DNA of 64,000 bases from Arthrobacter sp. zg-Y820 (GCF_030142155.1 NZ_CP126247.1:1860001-1924000); one strand, 5' to 3'; counted from the stretch's first letter, positions 33,768 to 43,968 are shown. The notes: generated by a model not told the origin, from the letters alone. Program-made: numbers and translations.

Positions 33768-35458
33768 CAGGCACCTGCCCCGACGAGAGCCTGCGATGCT
33801 GCCGGCAGGGAATTGATGCGGCCGGCGGCGATGAATTCGGCGCGAATCGTTTCGCGCAGCTCCTGGTCCAGCGGGACAAACGGGCTGGTGCGGCTGGCAG
33901 CCCACCACACGTCGTCGGCCTCCCACGCGGTCTTGCGCAGCGGCGCCTTGTCGATCTTCACGTTCGCCGTGGTGGGTGCCTTGTCGACGATCCGCACGAA
34001 CGTCGGACGCCACTTGGTGCCCAGGTCCGGCTGCGCGTCCAGGAAGGCCGCGAAGTCGAGAGGATCAAACTGGGCACCCGGGTGCAGCACCAGGGTGACC
34101 ATGAGCTGGTCGCCGGTGCGCGGATCGGGCACGGCGTAGGCGTGCGCGCCGGAGACTGACGGGTGGCGCGAGATGATGCGTTCGATGGGTGCGGTGCCGA
34201 AATTCTCTCCGTCCACCCGCAGCCAGTCGGCGGTTCGCCCCCCGAAGTAGAAGTAGCCGTCCTCATCGCGGTAGGCCAGGTCGCCGGTCCAGAAGTCTTC
34301 GCCGCCGAACCGCAGCCGGTCCGCCATCGCTTCCGGGTTCTTGTAATAGCCCTCGAACCGGGGCCCGGCGCCGACCACGACGATCTCGCCGGTGGCCTCT
34401 TCGGCGTTAAGCAGCCGGCCGCTTTCATCAAACCGGGCCCGGGGGAGCTCGACGTTGTCGTCGGAGCGGACTTCCACAATCATGCCCGGAGCGGGAAGCC
34501 CCAGCGACCCGGCGGGGGTGCCCGGCACGGGCACGATGCGCACGATGCCCTCGCTGGAGCCGAAACCCTCGCGAACCTCGCAGCCGAAACGCTCGCGGAA
34601 GGCCGCGGCCTCGGCGGGGGAAGCCTCGGAACCGAAAACCGCTTCCAGGGAGTTGTCGGCGTCGGCCGGATCCTCCGGTTGGGCCAGCACGTAACTCAGC
34701 ACGCGACCGACGTAGTTGACGAAGGTGACCTTGTGCTCCCGGAGGTCGCTGGAGAATCGGGTGGCCGAGAATTTCCGCACCATGACCACTGTTGCGCCCA
34801 CCTCGGCGGCAGTCGCCAGGTTCATCATGATGGAGTGGCCGTGGAACAACGGCAGATGAAGGAAGCTGACCGAATCGCGGTGCAGCGAGATGCGATCCTT
34901 CAAGTTCGGGGTCAGGGCACCGAGGCGGCCCTGGGTGCAGATCACGGCTTTGGGGGCGCCGGTGGAACCGGAGCTGAACAGCAGCAGGTAGATCGCTGCC
35001 GGGTCCGGAATCTCCGCCGGCAGCGGCGAGCCGGCGTGGGCGGAGATCAGCTCGGCATAGGCAGCAGACTCCACATCGAAGATGCGGTCGGCGGGCACCG
35101 GAAGTTCGGGGCGGTCGTCTGCGGCCAGGTAGAGCGGCTCGCTGATCAGCAGATCGCAGTCAGCATGGGCCATGTCGTGCGTGAGCTCGGCCCCGCGGCG
35201 GGTGGGATTAATGCCGACGACGACGTCGCCGCTCAGCCCTGCAGCCAGCAGCCAAAAGACGAAATCGGGAGTGTTCTGCAGCAGGATCCCCACATGGACC
35301 TGGCTGCGTCCGGCTCCAGGCTCGATCGTGTCCAGGATGGCCGCCCTAGCTGCAGCCTCGGCGACGACCTCGGCCCAACTCCAGCTCCGCCCCTCGAAGC
35401 GAAGACCCTCATGCTCATCATGCACGCGCCCTCGAACTACTTCAGCGTACGTTCGCAC
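33767..35458 (-). CDS. fatty-acyl-CoA ligase (AMP-dependent synthetase, FadD-like)
   Basis: A 563-residue ANL-superfamily adenylating enzyme. The P-loop YLLLFSSGSTGAPKAV (A3), GFGSSEGIVRI (A5-like), and FWTGDLAYRDEDGYFYFGGR (A7/A8) are present; the catalytic Lys of the C-terminal domain lies in the TTANVKIDKAPLRK segment. First gene of the leftward operon, so it likely activates the acid that the rest degrades. GTG start with AAGGAG 8 bases upstream. FadD17/FadD19-like by context only. Confidence 0.9.
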   Translation of the reverse strand: MRTYAEVVRGRVHDEHEGLRFEGRSWSWAEVVAEAAARAAILDTIEPGAGRSQVHVGILLQNTPDFVFWLLAAGLSGDVVVGINPTRRGAELTHDMAHADCDLLISEPLYLAADDRPELPVPADRIFDVESAAYAELISAHAGSPLPAEIPDPAAIYLLLFSSGSTGAPKAVICTQGRLGALTPNLKDRISLHRDSVSFLHLPLFHGHSIMMNLATAAEVGATVVMVRKFSATRFSSDLREHKVTFVNYVGRVLSYVLAQPEDPADADNSLEAVFGSEASPAEAAAFRERFGCEVREGFGSSEGIVRIVPVPGTPAGSLGLPAPGMIVEVRSDDNVELPRARFDESGRLLNAEEATGEIVVVGAGPRFEGYYKNPEAMADRLRFGGEDFWTGDLAYRDEDGYFYFGGRTADWLRVDGENFGTAPIERIISRHPSVSGAHAYAVPDPRTGDQLMVTLVLHPGAQFDPLDFAAFLDAQPDLGTKWRPTFVRIVDKAPTTANVKIDKAPLRKTAWEADDVWWAASRTSPFVPLDQELRETIRAEFIAAGRINSLPAASQALVGAGA

Positions 35459-35583
35459 CGCATCTTCTCCTTGTTGTCACAACGTTTCGCCTTACGCTAG
35501 GTGATCTTCCACCGTGCTCCCGCCGTCGTCCCACTGGGTGGAATCGGCAAGGCGCCGGTCGGAACGCCGGGCAGGCTGTAGTC
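35459..35583. promoter_or_regulatory. divergent promoter region between acyl-CoA operon and IclR gene
   Basis: A 125-bp divergent gap. It holds a perfect 11-bp palindrome GTTGTCACAAC (35473-35483), a near-palindrome CTTACGCTAGG next to it, and a distant inverted repeat TTCCACC...GGTGGAA (35507-35513 and 35537-35543). Any could be IclR binding sites; the first overlaps the ligase leader region. Confidence 0.5.
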
Positions 35584-36354
35584 ATGTTTGACGGACAGCA
35601 AGAGGACGCGGGACCACGCAGCGGCGTACTCGAGCGCGTCACCCTGATCATGGACTGCCTGGGCGAGGCGCCAGGCCACCTCATGCTCGAGGACGTCGCA
35701 GGAATTACCGGGCTTCCGCGCTCGACGACGTTCCGGCTACTCCGCCAGCTGGCAGACCTGGGCTGGGTGGGGCACGAGGCGGAGGGCTATGTGCTGGGCC
35801 CGCGCTTGGCGTACCGCGGCGTTTTGGCGGATTTTGACGGACTGCGGGCCGCCGCGTCTCCGGTGCTGAGCGAGCTGGCCGGCAAGACCGGCTGTGTTGC
35901 CCACCTCGGGATCATGCACGGGGGCTTCGTGGACTATGTGGACAGGATCGGCGCCGGAGCCGAATCCAGCGTGCCAACACGGATCGGCACCAGGATCTTC
36001 GCCCCGGAATCCACCTCCGGAATGGCGATGCTGTCCTGGCTGGCGCCCCAGGAGGTTGACGCCGTCATTGATCACGCCGGGGCCAATCGTTCCGGCGGGC
36101 GTGATGTTCTGCACCGGGATCTGGGGATTGTTCGACGGCGCGGAGGCGTCGCTTACCGCGACGGCAGCGGCGGTGCCAGTGGCGTCAGCTCCGTGGGTGC
36201 TGCCATCCTTGGTCCGGAGGGGCCGGTTGGTGCGGTCTCGGTTGCGCGCCGGGGGAGCATTCCGCTGCAGAGCGTCGGGCCGCTGGTCCGGCGTGCCGCC
36301 GATGCCATAACTGCAGCGCTTCACGACAGCACCGCTGGCAGCGAGCGGTTATGA
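35584..36354 (+). CDS. IclR family transcriptional regulator
   Basis: A 256-residue regulator. The N-terminal winged HTH is GHLMLEDVAGITGLPRSTTFRLL; the C-terminal effector domain includes GCVAHLGIMHGGFVDYVDR and the GRDVLHRDLGIVRRRGGVAY segment, then VGAAILGPEGPVGAVSV. ATG start. Divergent from the acyl-CoA operon, which it probably controls in response to a pathway acid or CoA ester. Confidence 0.92.
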   Translation: MFDGQQEDAGPRSGVLERVTLIMDCLGEAPGHLMLEDVAGITGLPRSTTFRLLRQLADLGWVGHEAEGYVLGPRLAYRGVLADFDGLRAAASPVLSELAGKTGCVAHLGIMHGGFVDYVDRIGAGAESSVPTRIGTRIFAPESTSGMAMLSWLAPQEVDAVIDHAGANRSGGRDVLHRDLGIVRRRGGVAYRDGSGGASGVSSVGAAILGPEGPVGAVSVARRGSIPLQSVGPLVRRAADAITAALHDSTAGSERL

Positions 36355-36393
36355 CAGCCGGGCCCGCCGGCCGCCCTGAGTGAGTGCTGGCGC

Positions 36394-36993
36394 TCACGGC
36401 CTGCTCGCCGGAACGAAGATCCCCCGTGCACTGAGCGTGGCGCGCCCGTTGTGGCTGATGGCTCCCTCGGCGACGACTGTGCGTGCCTTCAGCTCGACGA
36501 TCTTTCCGGACACCTCAACGACTTCGCCGATCGGGGTGGGATGGTGGAACGTCAGGGTGAGCTCGGCGGTGAACGCCGGGGTAACTTCAGCCATCACCAG
36601 GACACCGAGCACCGCGTCAAGAAGCGCCGCCCCGAAGCCGCCGTGCAGCATGTCCGGAGGCCCTTCGTGGACAGCGCTCAGCCGGAGGCGTGACCGCGCC
36701 TCACCGTTGCTGATCTCAATCAATTGGGGGATGCCCAGGGCGTTGTACGGAAACATGCGCCATCCGGCTCCCGAGCGGACCTCGCTTTGCCGGTCCGGCG
36801 TGAAAGGAATGCGTCGCATCCGGGGTGCGCGGCTGGCCTCCAGCCGTGAGCTGATCCCGTCCAGCCGCTCTGCTGCCTTCAGCATCTGCTGCTCTGACAC
36901 TGTTGTCGTCGTTGCGGCGAGCATCAACCGGCGGGTGGCGGCCATCAGGGTGTCTGCTGTGTTTGACGGCCCGTATTCCCGGTCATTTTCCAT
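36394..36993 (-). CDS. PaaI-type acyl-CoA thioesterase
   Basis: A 199-residue protein with a C-terminal hot-dog thioesterase domain (about residues 95-195): PPDMLHGGFGAALLDAVLG carries the HGG motif with the downstream acidic residue, and HHPTPIGEVVEVSGKIVE is the following strand pair. The first 90 residues are helical and unassigned. Convergent with IclR. It probably releases CoA from accumulated acyl-CoA intermediates. The start is uncertain; a GTG three codons earlier is possible. About 265 bp to the next gene hold nothing recognisable. Confidence 0.82.
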   Translation of the reverse strand: MENDREYGPSNTADTLMAATRRLMLAATTTTVSEQQMLKAAERLDGISSRLEASRAPRMRRIPFTPDRQSEVRSGAGWRMFPYNALGIPQLIEISNGEARSRLRLSAVHEGPPDMLHGGFGAALLDAVLGVLVMAEVTPAFTAELTLTFHHPTPIGEVVEVSGKIVELKARTVVAEGAISHNGRATLSARGIFVPASRP

Positions 36994-37258
36994 GGCGTGC
37001 ACGCTACGCGGTGGCCGCTGCCGGAAGCGGCCGCGTCCCACTGAATGAAATGGTGCAGGGCGGTCAAGGGGTGTCCCCGGGCCCACCGACGCGGAGGCTG
37101 CTCGCCTCGTTCGCTAACCGGAGCCCAAGATGGAGGTGATCAAGGAAGCGAAACTCTCTCGAGGCTGCGACTTGTACCGCTGGCACTGATACCTGCGAGG
37201 TGAGGCGGCGCTTCCGCGCCCTCGACGCACAGGGATCTTCTCGTGCCGGAGCGGAGAG

Positions 37259-38206
37259 CTAGACGACCACGAGGTCCGTTCCATCCGCCGCATGGTCGGC
37301 CATCGCTACGCTGCGGATTGCCGGATCTTCATAGGTGTTCCAGTAGTAGGTCGTGGTCCGGGACGAGAAAAGCCCGGTGTAGGTGGTTATTTCAAACTCG
37401 CCCGAGCCCATGGCCGCGCTTCCGTCCACCATCGAGACCGACTGCAGGGTATGGAACGCGCGGCTGACGTTCTCCTCTTCGCTCGTCTTGGGCGGGTAGT
37501 TCGCGTGGACGTAGGCCGCGCGCACAAACCGCGACGGCGAGTAGTAGTCGCCGGGGATCCCCCGCATCAGCGACCCCGAGCCGAACGGGGCCAGGTGCGC
37601 CTGGTTGAGCACGACCTCCTCCGGGAAATCGGGCGAGGCATTGAGGTAGTTGCGCAGGTTCTCGTGGTGCCAGCCGAAGCCGGGCTGGTTTGCCAGGACG
37701 TCGACGTCGTCGTGGAAGACGTGCATGCCGTCGTGCGTGTACTCCACAACGATGGCGCGCGTCGAGTCGCCGATCAACCAGTGCAGCAGCGAGCTCGGGT
37801 ACTTCTCGTTGATCGGCCGATCCACAATGACAACCTTGTCCAGGGCTGCCTCTACCTCGTCAACACTGGAGAACTGGGAGGCCACCCAGAGCGGAAACTC
37901 AAACGCGGCAACATTCGTCGCGCCTTCAACCGGTGCCGACGCGTACTCCGCGTACCCCGGAAAGTTAAGGCCGCCGACCGCCAGGCCGGCGTCATTGCCG
38001 CAGTCGAAGTAGAGCGGCGTGTCTTCCTCCACAATGCCCATGCCAATGACGGCATGTTGGATCTTCGGCGCCGCGCCGAAGGGCGATTTGGTGGCGTACC
38101 CGGTGGGCGTCACCACCACCTTCTCCCCGAAATCGGATGTCCAGTCGAGGTTGCGGGCGAAATAGAGGTTGCCGCTGCCGTCCGAGAACCTGATGCCTGT
38201 GCACAT
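37259..38206 (-). CDS. choloylglycine hydrolase family (bile salt hydrolase/penicillin V acylase-like)
   Basis: A 315-residue Ntn-hydrolase of the linear-amide C-N hydrolase family. The nucleophile Cys2 follows the initiator Met (MCTGIRF), so no propeptide removal beyond Met is needed and no signal peptide exists. Other active-site positions of the family align: Arg18 and Asp21 (ARNLDW), Asn81 (GLNFPGY), Asn173 (LANQPGF) and Arg226 (PSRFVRA). AAGGGAG lies upstream. Substrates could be conjugated bile acids, penicillin V or N-acyl homoserine lactones; the adjacent side-chain degradation operon makes bile salts attractive (inference). Confidence 0.9.
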   Translation of the reverse strand: MCTGIRFSDGSGNLYFARNLDWTSDFGEKVVVTPTGYATKSPFGAAPKIQHAVIGMGIVEEDTPLYFDCGNDAGLAVGGLNFPGYAEYASAPVEGATNVAAFEFPLWVASQFSSVDEVEAALDKVVIVDRPINEKYPSSLLHWLIGDSTRAIVVEYTHDGMHVFHDDVDVLANQPGFGWHHENLRNYLNASPDFPEEVVLNQAHLAPFGSGSLMRGIPGDYYSPSRFVRAAYVHANYPPKTSEEENVSRAFHTLQSVSMVDGSAAMGSGEFEITTYTGLFSSRTTTYYWNTYEDPAIRSVAMADHAADGTDLVVV

Positions 38207-38393
38207 ATTGATGCTCCCTTTGATGGTGACGCTCCGAGAAGCTGCGATGTTTGGGGGACCTGCCGGACGCCTTCAAGAAGTAACGGAGGTGGCCACCCGG
38301 CCCGCAGCCTCCCTGCCGGTTCGTTTCAAGGCTAGGCCAGAGCCCGAGCAGGCGGCAGTGTGCTCTCCCCAAACGACGACGCCGCACACATAT

Positions 38394-38849
38394 TCAGGTT
38401 GTCGGCTTTCCGCGTGAGGGGTCGACGTCGACCTGCGCTTCCGGGTGTCGGATCAGATAACCCTTGTCTCGCAGGGCTTGCAGAGACTGATCCAGAAATT
38501 CACCGCGCAGGAGTAGGAGGTCACTGTCGAAAGTCGATAAAACGAAGACTGGTAAGCCCTGCTGGGCGACCGCCGTTGTGAGGCCGGCAACAATCCCGGC
38601 CAAGTTGAACGGAATCGGCCCGTCAACGTAAAGGCAGCGCCACCCTGAATCAACATCGTCCGCCGTAAGACAGGCACTTTCTTCCGCGACCACGGAAAGC
38701 TCTTTGCGGGTGCGGGTGATCGACCACAGACCAGACAGCTGGCCAATGTCATCCAACGCGGTAAGGGGATCGAAACGGTAAATGCTCAAATGGTCCGGAA
38801 GAAGAGTAAGGCTCGCTGCCGGTGCCACACCGATTGGATTCTTGGTCAT
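38394..38849 (-). CDS. ACT domain-containing protein (CASTOR-like)
   Basis: A 151-residue protein with two ACT-like halves. LPDHLSIYRFDP and LWSITRTRKELSVVAEE precede the best-conserved part, WRCLYVDGPIPFNLAGIVA and FVLSTFDSDLLLL. Such small proteins are thought to sense amino acids. No ribosome site is visible; a palindrome covers the position where one should be. Convergent neighbours are unrelated, so the role is unknown. Confidence 0.78.
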   Translation of the reverse strand: MTKNPIGVAPAASLTLLPDHLSIYRFDPLTALDDIGQLSGLWSITRTRKELSVVAEESACLTADDVDSGWRCLYVDGPIPFNLAGIVAGLTTAVAQQGLPVFVLSTFDSDLLLLRGEFLDQSLQALRDKGYLIRHPEAQVDVDPSRGKPTT

Positions 38850-38853
38850 GGTT

Positions 38854-38868
38854 ACACCGATTCGGTGT
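38854..38868 (-). promoter_or_regulatory. palindrome against the ACT-protein start codon
   Basis: ACACCGA-T-TCGGTGT is a perfect 7+7 palindrome 4 bases upstream of the ACT-protein ATG. It could be an operator or, as RNA, a tight hairpin that occludes initiation. There is no Shine-Dalgarno sequence between it and the ATG. Confidence 0.5.
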
Positions 38869-38940
38869 CGCGGAAGACGCTCACGACGGCGTCACTCTAA
38901 TCGCTCGGCCACTATGGCAGAAGACCGACCACCGTCACAA

Positions 38941-40243
<1,303 letters not shown>

Positions 40244-41068
40244 ATGCTCGCCGACCTGGCCTTCTTTTCATTTGTGGAACTCACCGATGCCTCTTCGCAC
40301 GGGGCCTACAACCGCTGGCACCAGCTCGACCACCGGCCGGAAAACCTCGCGCTTCCCGGTGTGGCCTGGGGAGACAGATGGGCCCGCGTAGCTGACCCGG
40401 AGGCAGCGCTGTCGCGGGGGAGTGCAGCAGGCCGCACTGGATCAACGACCGGCGCCAACTCCCCGAAGGGCGCTGACGCCCTGGCCGGCACCGACTATGT
40501 CGCGATGTACTGGTTCCGGTCACCCGCCGAGGAGAGCGTCACGGCCTGGAACAACCTCGGAGAGGCTTCCTTTCAATGGGGCCGCGGCCCCATCATCCCC
40601 GGCGTTCGGCGTCCGCTTCTCGGCTTCTTCCGCCCCGTCAAGGGGTATGCGGCACCTCGGGTGCTGGTGGATCCGGACGTGCTGCCCTACCGCCCCAACC
40701 GCGGCCTGCACCTCACCCTGACCCGCTACGCCGAGCCGCACGGACTCGACACCCACAGTTCTTTTACCTGGGAGGACACCCGGCTGATCCCGGAACTGCT
40801 CAACGTTGACGGGGTGGCCGGGGCCTGGACCTTCTCCTTCAGCCATCCGCAGCAGCACGGCACACTTCCGTTCACCGCCACATTCGCCGAACCGCCGGGC
40901 GGCCTGCGGATCAGGATGCTCTATCTCGACGAGGACCCCGGCACAACAGCTGAGTCCGTTCGAAAAGCGGAGCGCAGGCTTGAAACGGCTCCGGACGCCC
41001 CGCGGGACGTCGGCGAGGTGCTTTTCTCCTCGCCCCTGAGCACCATCATTCCTTGGCAGGACTGGTGA
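40244..41068 (+). CDS. conserved hypothetical, probable two-domain dimeric alpha/beta-barrel protein
   Basis: A 274-residue soluble protein. The N-terminal half (FFSFVELTDASSHGAYNRWH, then HRPENLALPGVAWGDRW) resembles EthD-type ferredoxin-like domains in which a WH...DH..E..LPG pattern lines the pocket; the C-terminal half (LHLTLTRYAEPHGL onward) may repeat the fold. A Gly/Ser/Ala-rich insert lies around residues 55-80. It precedes an enoyl-CoA hydratase gene by 65 bp, suggesting a shared catabolic role. Function is not known. Confidence 0.72.
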   Translation: MLADLAFFSFVELTDASSHGAYNRWHQLDHRPENLALPGVAWGDRWARVADPEAALSRGSAAGRTGSTTGANSPKGADALAGTDYVAMYWFRSPAEESVTAWNNLGEASFQWGRGPIIPGVRRPLLGFFRPVKGYAAPRVLVDPDVLPYRPNRGLHLTLTRYAEPHGLDTHSSFTWEDTRLIPELLNVDGVAGAWTFSFSHPQQHGTLPFTATFAEPPGGLRIRMLYLDEDPGTTAESVRKAERRLETAPDAPRDVGEVLFSSPLSTIIPWQDW

Positions 41069-41133
41069 GCACCTCCTTGCCCGGAACGGGCAGCCGCCAG
41101 CCGACAACCGACAACAAAACCGCAGGAGCGCAG

Positions 41134-41898
41134 ATGACGCTGACCGAAACTTCCATCAGCATTGAGTCCACCAACGGAGTGGCATGGCTGCGCTTCAACC
41201 GCCCTGACACGCTCAACGCCGTGTCCACCGCCGCCCTGGCGGAACTCGCCGAAGCCCTCGAATCGGCCCGGGACGCTGACGCCGTCGTCATCACCGGGGC
41301 GGGACGTGCCTTCTGCACCGGCGCGGATCTCGGCACCGACGTCAACGGGGCGACTGTCGCAGCAGCCGGGGAAGTGGTGTCACTGATCGCCGCCATGCCG
41401 GCGCCGGTCATCGCGGCGGTGAACGGGCCGGCTGCCGGCGTCGGGGCCTCCATCGCCTTCGCCTGCGATCTGGTGCTCGCCGCTGACTCGGCCTTTTTCC
41501 TGCTGCCGTTCCTGCCCCTGGGCCTGGTGCCCGACGGCGGTGCGACCCACGCCGTCGTCACCGGCGCCGGCAGGACGCGGGCGGCCCGCATGGCGTTCGG
41601 CGGGGAACGCATTCCGGCAGCCCTCGCCGCGGAATGGGGGCTGGTGGGCGAGGTGGTGCCGGCTGCGGAGTTGGAGGCCCGCGTTGGCGAGGTGGCCAGC
41701 CGGCTGTGTTCCGCACCGCGCGCTGCGGTGACGGAAACCAAACGGCTGCTGCGTGCCGCCGAGGCCCCGGCATTGGCCGCAGCCCTGGAACGGGAGCTGG
41801 AAATTCAGTCGGACCTGCTGGGCAGGCAGGAGTATGCCCGGGCCCGCGAAGGATTTCTGGCCCGGAAGCCTGTGGATTTCCGCGGCGAGCGCGGCTGA
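41134..41898 (+). CDS. enoyl-CoA hydratase/isomerase family protein
   Basis: A 254-residue crotonase-fold protein. The oxyanion-hole segments are AFCTGADLGTD and NGPAAGVGASIAFACDLVLA; FLPLGLVPDGGATHAV holds the position of the first catalytic Glu, which here reads Asp/Gly-rich rather than a clear Glu. ATG start with AGGAGC upstream; a GTG overlapping the previous stop is possible. Together with the upstream hypothetical it may form a small acyl-CoA operon. Confidence 0.88.
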   Translation: MTLTETSISIESTNGVAWLRFNRPDTLNAVSTAALAELAEALESARDADAVVITGAGRAFCTGADLGTDVNGATVAAAGEVVSLIAAMPAPVIAAVNGPAAGVGASIAFACDLVLAADSAFFLLPFLPLGLVPDGGATHAVVTGAGRTRAARMAFGGERIPAALAAEWGLVGEVVPAAELEARVGEVASRLCSAPRAAVTETKRLLRAAEAPALAAALERELEIQSDLLGRQEYARAREGFLARKPVDFRGERG

Positions 41899-41941
41899 AG
41901 GTTGTCGGGATGCCGGACCAAGTGCTTGCTAGACTCTCGCC

Positions 41942-43045
41942 ATGAGCAGCAATGGAGTGCGCACTGTCCGCCCGACGAGCGCCGGGCAGCAGACGGCGCT
42001 GCAGTCCTCGCGGCTGCCCCGGCCTGAACTCGTCGCGGACAACGTGTGGGCCATAGCCGCACCCATCCCCGAAGGCGGTGTCACCTACACTCTCAGCTAC
42101 GTCCTGCTCAGCGGCGACTCGGCGTCCTTCTCCATCCTGGACCCGGGCTGGGACTCACCCGGGAACCTTGATGCCCTTCACCGTTCCCTGGGGCTGATCG
42201 GGCTTACCCTTGAACACCTCTCCACCGTCGTCGCCACCCATCACCACCCCGACCACCTCGGCATCGCAGCCACGCTCAGAGCCATGACGGGTGCGAGGGT
42301 GGTGCTCTCCCGCGAGGAGCGGGCTGTCCTGACACATCAGCTCAGCCCCGAGCTGCGAAGTCCGGCGTCGTACAGCCGGGTCCTGGAGGCATGGGGAGTA
42401 CCCGCTGCACGCCGGGGCGAGCTCACTGCTGCATTTGCGCGGCCGCCGGCGTTTTCCGACATTGAGCCGGACCTGCTGCTGGACGACGGCGACATGCTGG
42501 ATCTGGGCTCCCACAGCTTAACCGCTCTCGCGACACCCGGTCACACGGGAGGCCACCTGTGCTTCGCCGACAATGAGCGCAAGCTCCTCTACACCGGCGA
42601 CCATATACTGCCGCAGATCCACTCCGGGTTTGGGCTCGGTTCCCGCCCCGGAGACAAGCCGCTGCCTGATTACCTGGCGTCGCTGCAGTCCCTGCAGCGG
42701 TTCGGCGGATATGAGGTGCTGCCGGGGCACGAGTTCCGCTTCCGCGGACTTGACGCGCGCGCCGCCGAAATTTGCTCGCACCATCTGCGGCGCACGCAGC
42801 GGATTGCGGATCTGCTGCCGGAACTCGGGGACGCGTCCGTGTGGGACTACTCGTGTCGGCTGCACGGAGCGGGCTGGCCCCGCCTGCACGGGTTCTTCCT
42901 GCATGCCGCGCTCCGCCAGACCGAGCTGCACCTCGAGCTGGCCCGCAGCGGACTCCTCGAAGGGCTAGTTGCGCGCTGTCCCGAACCGGGAACTGAGACG
43001 AACACCGGGGACTTCCCGTCCGTTTCAGCCGGCTCCGCCGGCTAG
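41942..43045 (+). CDS. MBL-fold metallo-hydrolase
   Basis: A 367-residue metallo-beta-lactamase superfamily hydrolase. The metal motif THHHPDH is at residues 99-105 (His100, His102, Asp104, His105), with GHTGGHLCF and YTGDHILP supplying later ligands, and a C-terminal helical extension (GYEVLPGHEFRF then about 85 residues) typical of the glyoxalase-II-like/hydroxyacyl hydrolase branch. It may hydrolyse a thioester given its neighbours. Last well-preserved gene before the decayed region. Confidence 0.9.
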   Translation: MSSNGVRTVRPTSAGQQTALQSSRLPRPELVADNVWAIAAPIPEGGVTYTLSYVLLSGDSASFSILDPGWDSPGNLDALHRSLGLIGLTLEHLSTVVATHHHPDHLGIAATLRAMTGARVVLSREERAVLTHQLSPELRSPASYSRVLEAWGVPAARRGELTAAFARPPAFSDIEPDLLLDDGDMLDLGSHSLTALATPGHTGGHLCFADNERKLLYTGDHILPQIHSGFGLGSRPGDKPLPDYLASLQSLQRFGGYEVLPGHEFRFRGLDARAAEICSHHLRRTQRIADLLPELGDASVWDYSCRLHGAGWPRLHGFFLHAALRQTELHLELARSGLLEGLVARCPEPGTETNTGDFPSVSAGSAG

Positions 43046-43218
43046 GCATTGCCGCAACAGGACCTGTGCGAAAGCCCAAGCCAGTCCGCAGGGCCGGCAG
43101 CGAATATCTTCGACGAGCTGGAGCAGCTGCTTGTCGTGGGAGGATGGCCGTCCGATGTCGCTACAAAGGCAATCGCGACTATCGAATCTCGCGCCGAGCT
43201 TGGGACGTTCACTCCTGG

Positions 43219-43572
43219 TCAGATGCTTAGGGAAATGACCTGTGTGCCGCGTTGCCTCGAATCGGAGTTCCTCGGCCCACGAAACTTCTTGCCTTGCTCT
43301 CTCGTCTTCGTGCGCGGAAACAATGCGCCTGCCGCGAATCCAACTGCTGCTACCAAGGCTGCCAGGCAAGCGAAGGCTGCAAGGTTGAGCCCGATAGACC
43401 ATACGTCGTTGGACCGTGCCACGTTGAAGAGCAGAGTCCCGGTCACGCCCACAAAAGCCAGCGTAACTCCGGTTTTTGCATCGGCGTGCCGGATCCATTC
43501 ATTCGTCGTAGACAGGACCTTCCACGCGTGATCTGGTTGGGTTGGTTCAGGTACTGCTTTACGCTGGCGCAC
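43219..43572 (-). pseudogene. Pycsar-type TM effector (PycTM/DUF5706-like), C-terminally truncated
   Basis: A 117-residue frame opens with DHAWKVLSTTNEWIRHADAK, the hallmark of PycTM effectors, followed by two membrane helices (about residues 34-52 and 60-85) and ALFPRTKTRE. Complete proteins of this group continue with a linker and third helix; here the sequence degenerates after residue 90 into unrelated coding. No cyclase gene lies nearby, so a working Pycsar pair is not present. Some proteins of this family occur outside defence systems. Confidence 0.65.
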
Positions 43573-43773
43573 TAGTGCCTTCTATTCTTTGGTCGTCCGC
43601 ATCAGACCCTACGAGGAAGAGGAAGTAATCCAGTGCTCGAGAGGGCTCGAAGCCATTTCGAGTGCAGAGACAGTAGAATCACAATCAACCATCCTTCTGT
43701 GGGCGCATAACACGCGTTCCAAATGCTTGGGTTAGCTGCAGGTGACCTGGTCCTCGGTAGATCTAGCAGCACA

Positions 43774-43968
43774 CTAAACGACTTTGCGCAGACCTTCCGA
43801 CGCATCCTGAAGATGGTGCTCGACCTCGTGGAGGACAAAGGATGAAAAGGACTGCACTGTGAATTCTTTGCCGTCCCCGCGGAGTCCTGCGCGTTCCCAG
43901 GAACTGGAGGGAACTTGGTCGAATACGCGAGCAGCAAGTTCCAATTGGCTCTCGAGATCTGCAGACAA
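43774..43968 (-). pseudogene. DinB-like protein, C-terminal remnant
   Basis: About 65 residues remain. GDGKEFTVQSFSSFVLHEVEHHLQDA matches the C-terminal helix of DinB/mycothiol-dependent isomerase-like proteins, where HxxxHH-type residues bind metal. The N-terminal half is missing and a stop codon lies just upstream, immediately beside the end of the next truncated gene. The 200 bp between this and the Pycsar-like remnant contain no gene. Confidence 0.55.

Noticed and set aside
34163..35500. Long plus-strand frame opposite the acyl-CoA ligase
   Set aside because: The minus strand carries all ANL motifs; the plus frame has none.
43049..43531. 160-codon plus-strand frame opposite the Pycsar-like remnant
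   Set aside because: The first part (FDELEQLLVVGGWPSDVA) looks somewhat protein-like and could be a remnant, but the rest is the antisense of the membrane helices; not strong enough to annotate.
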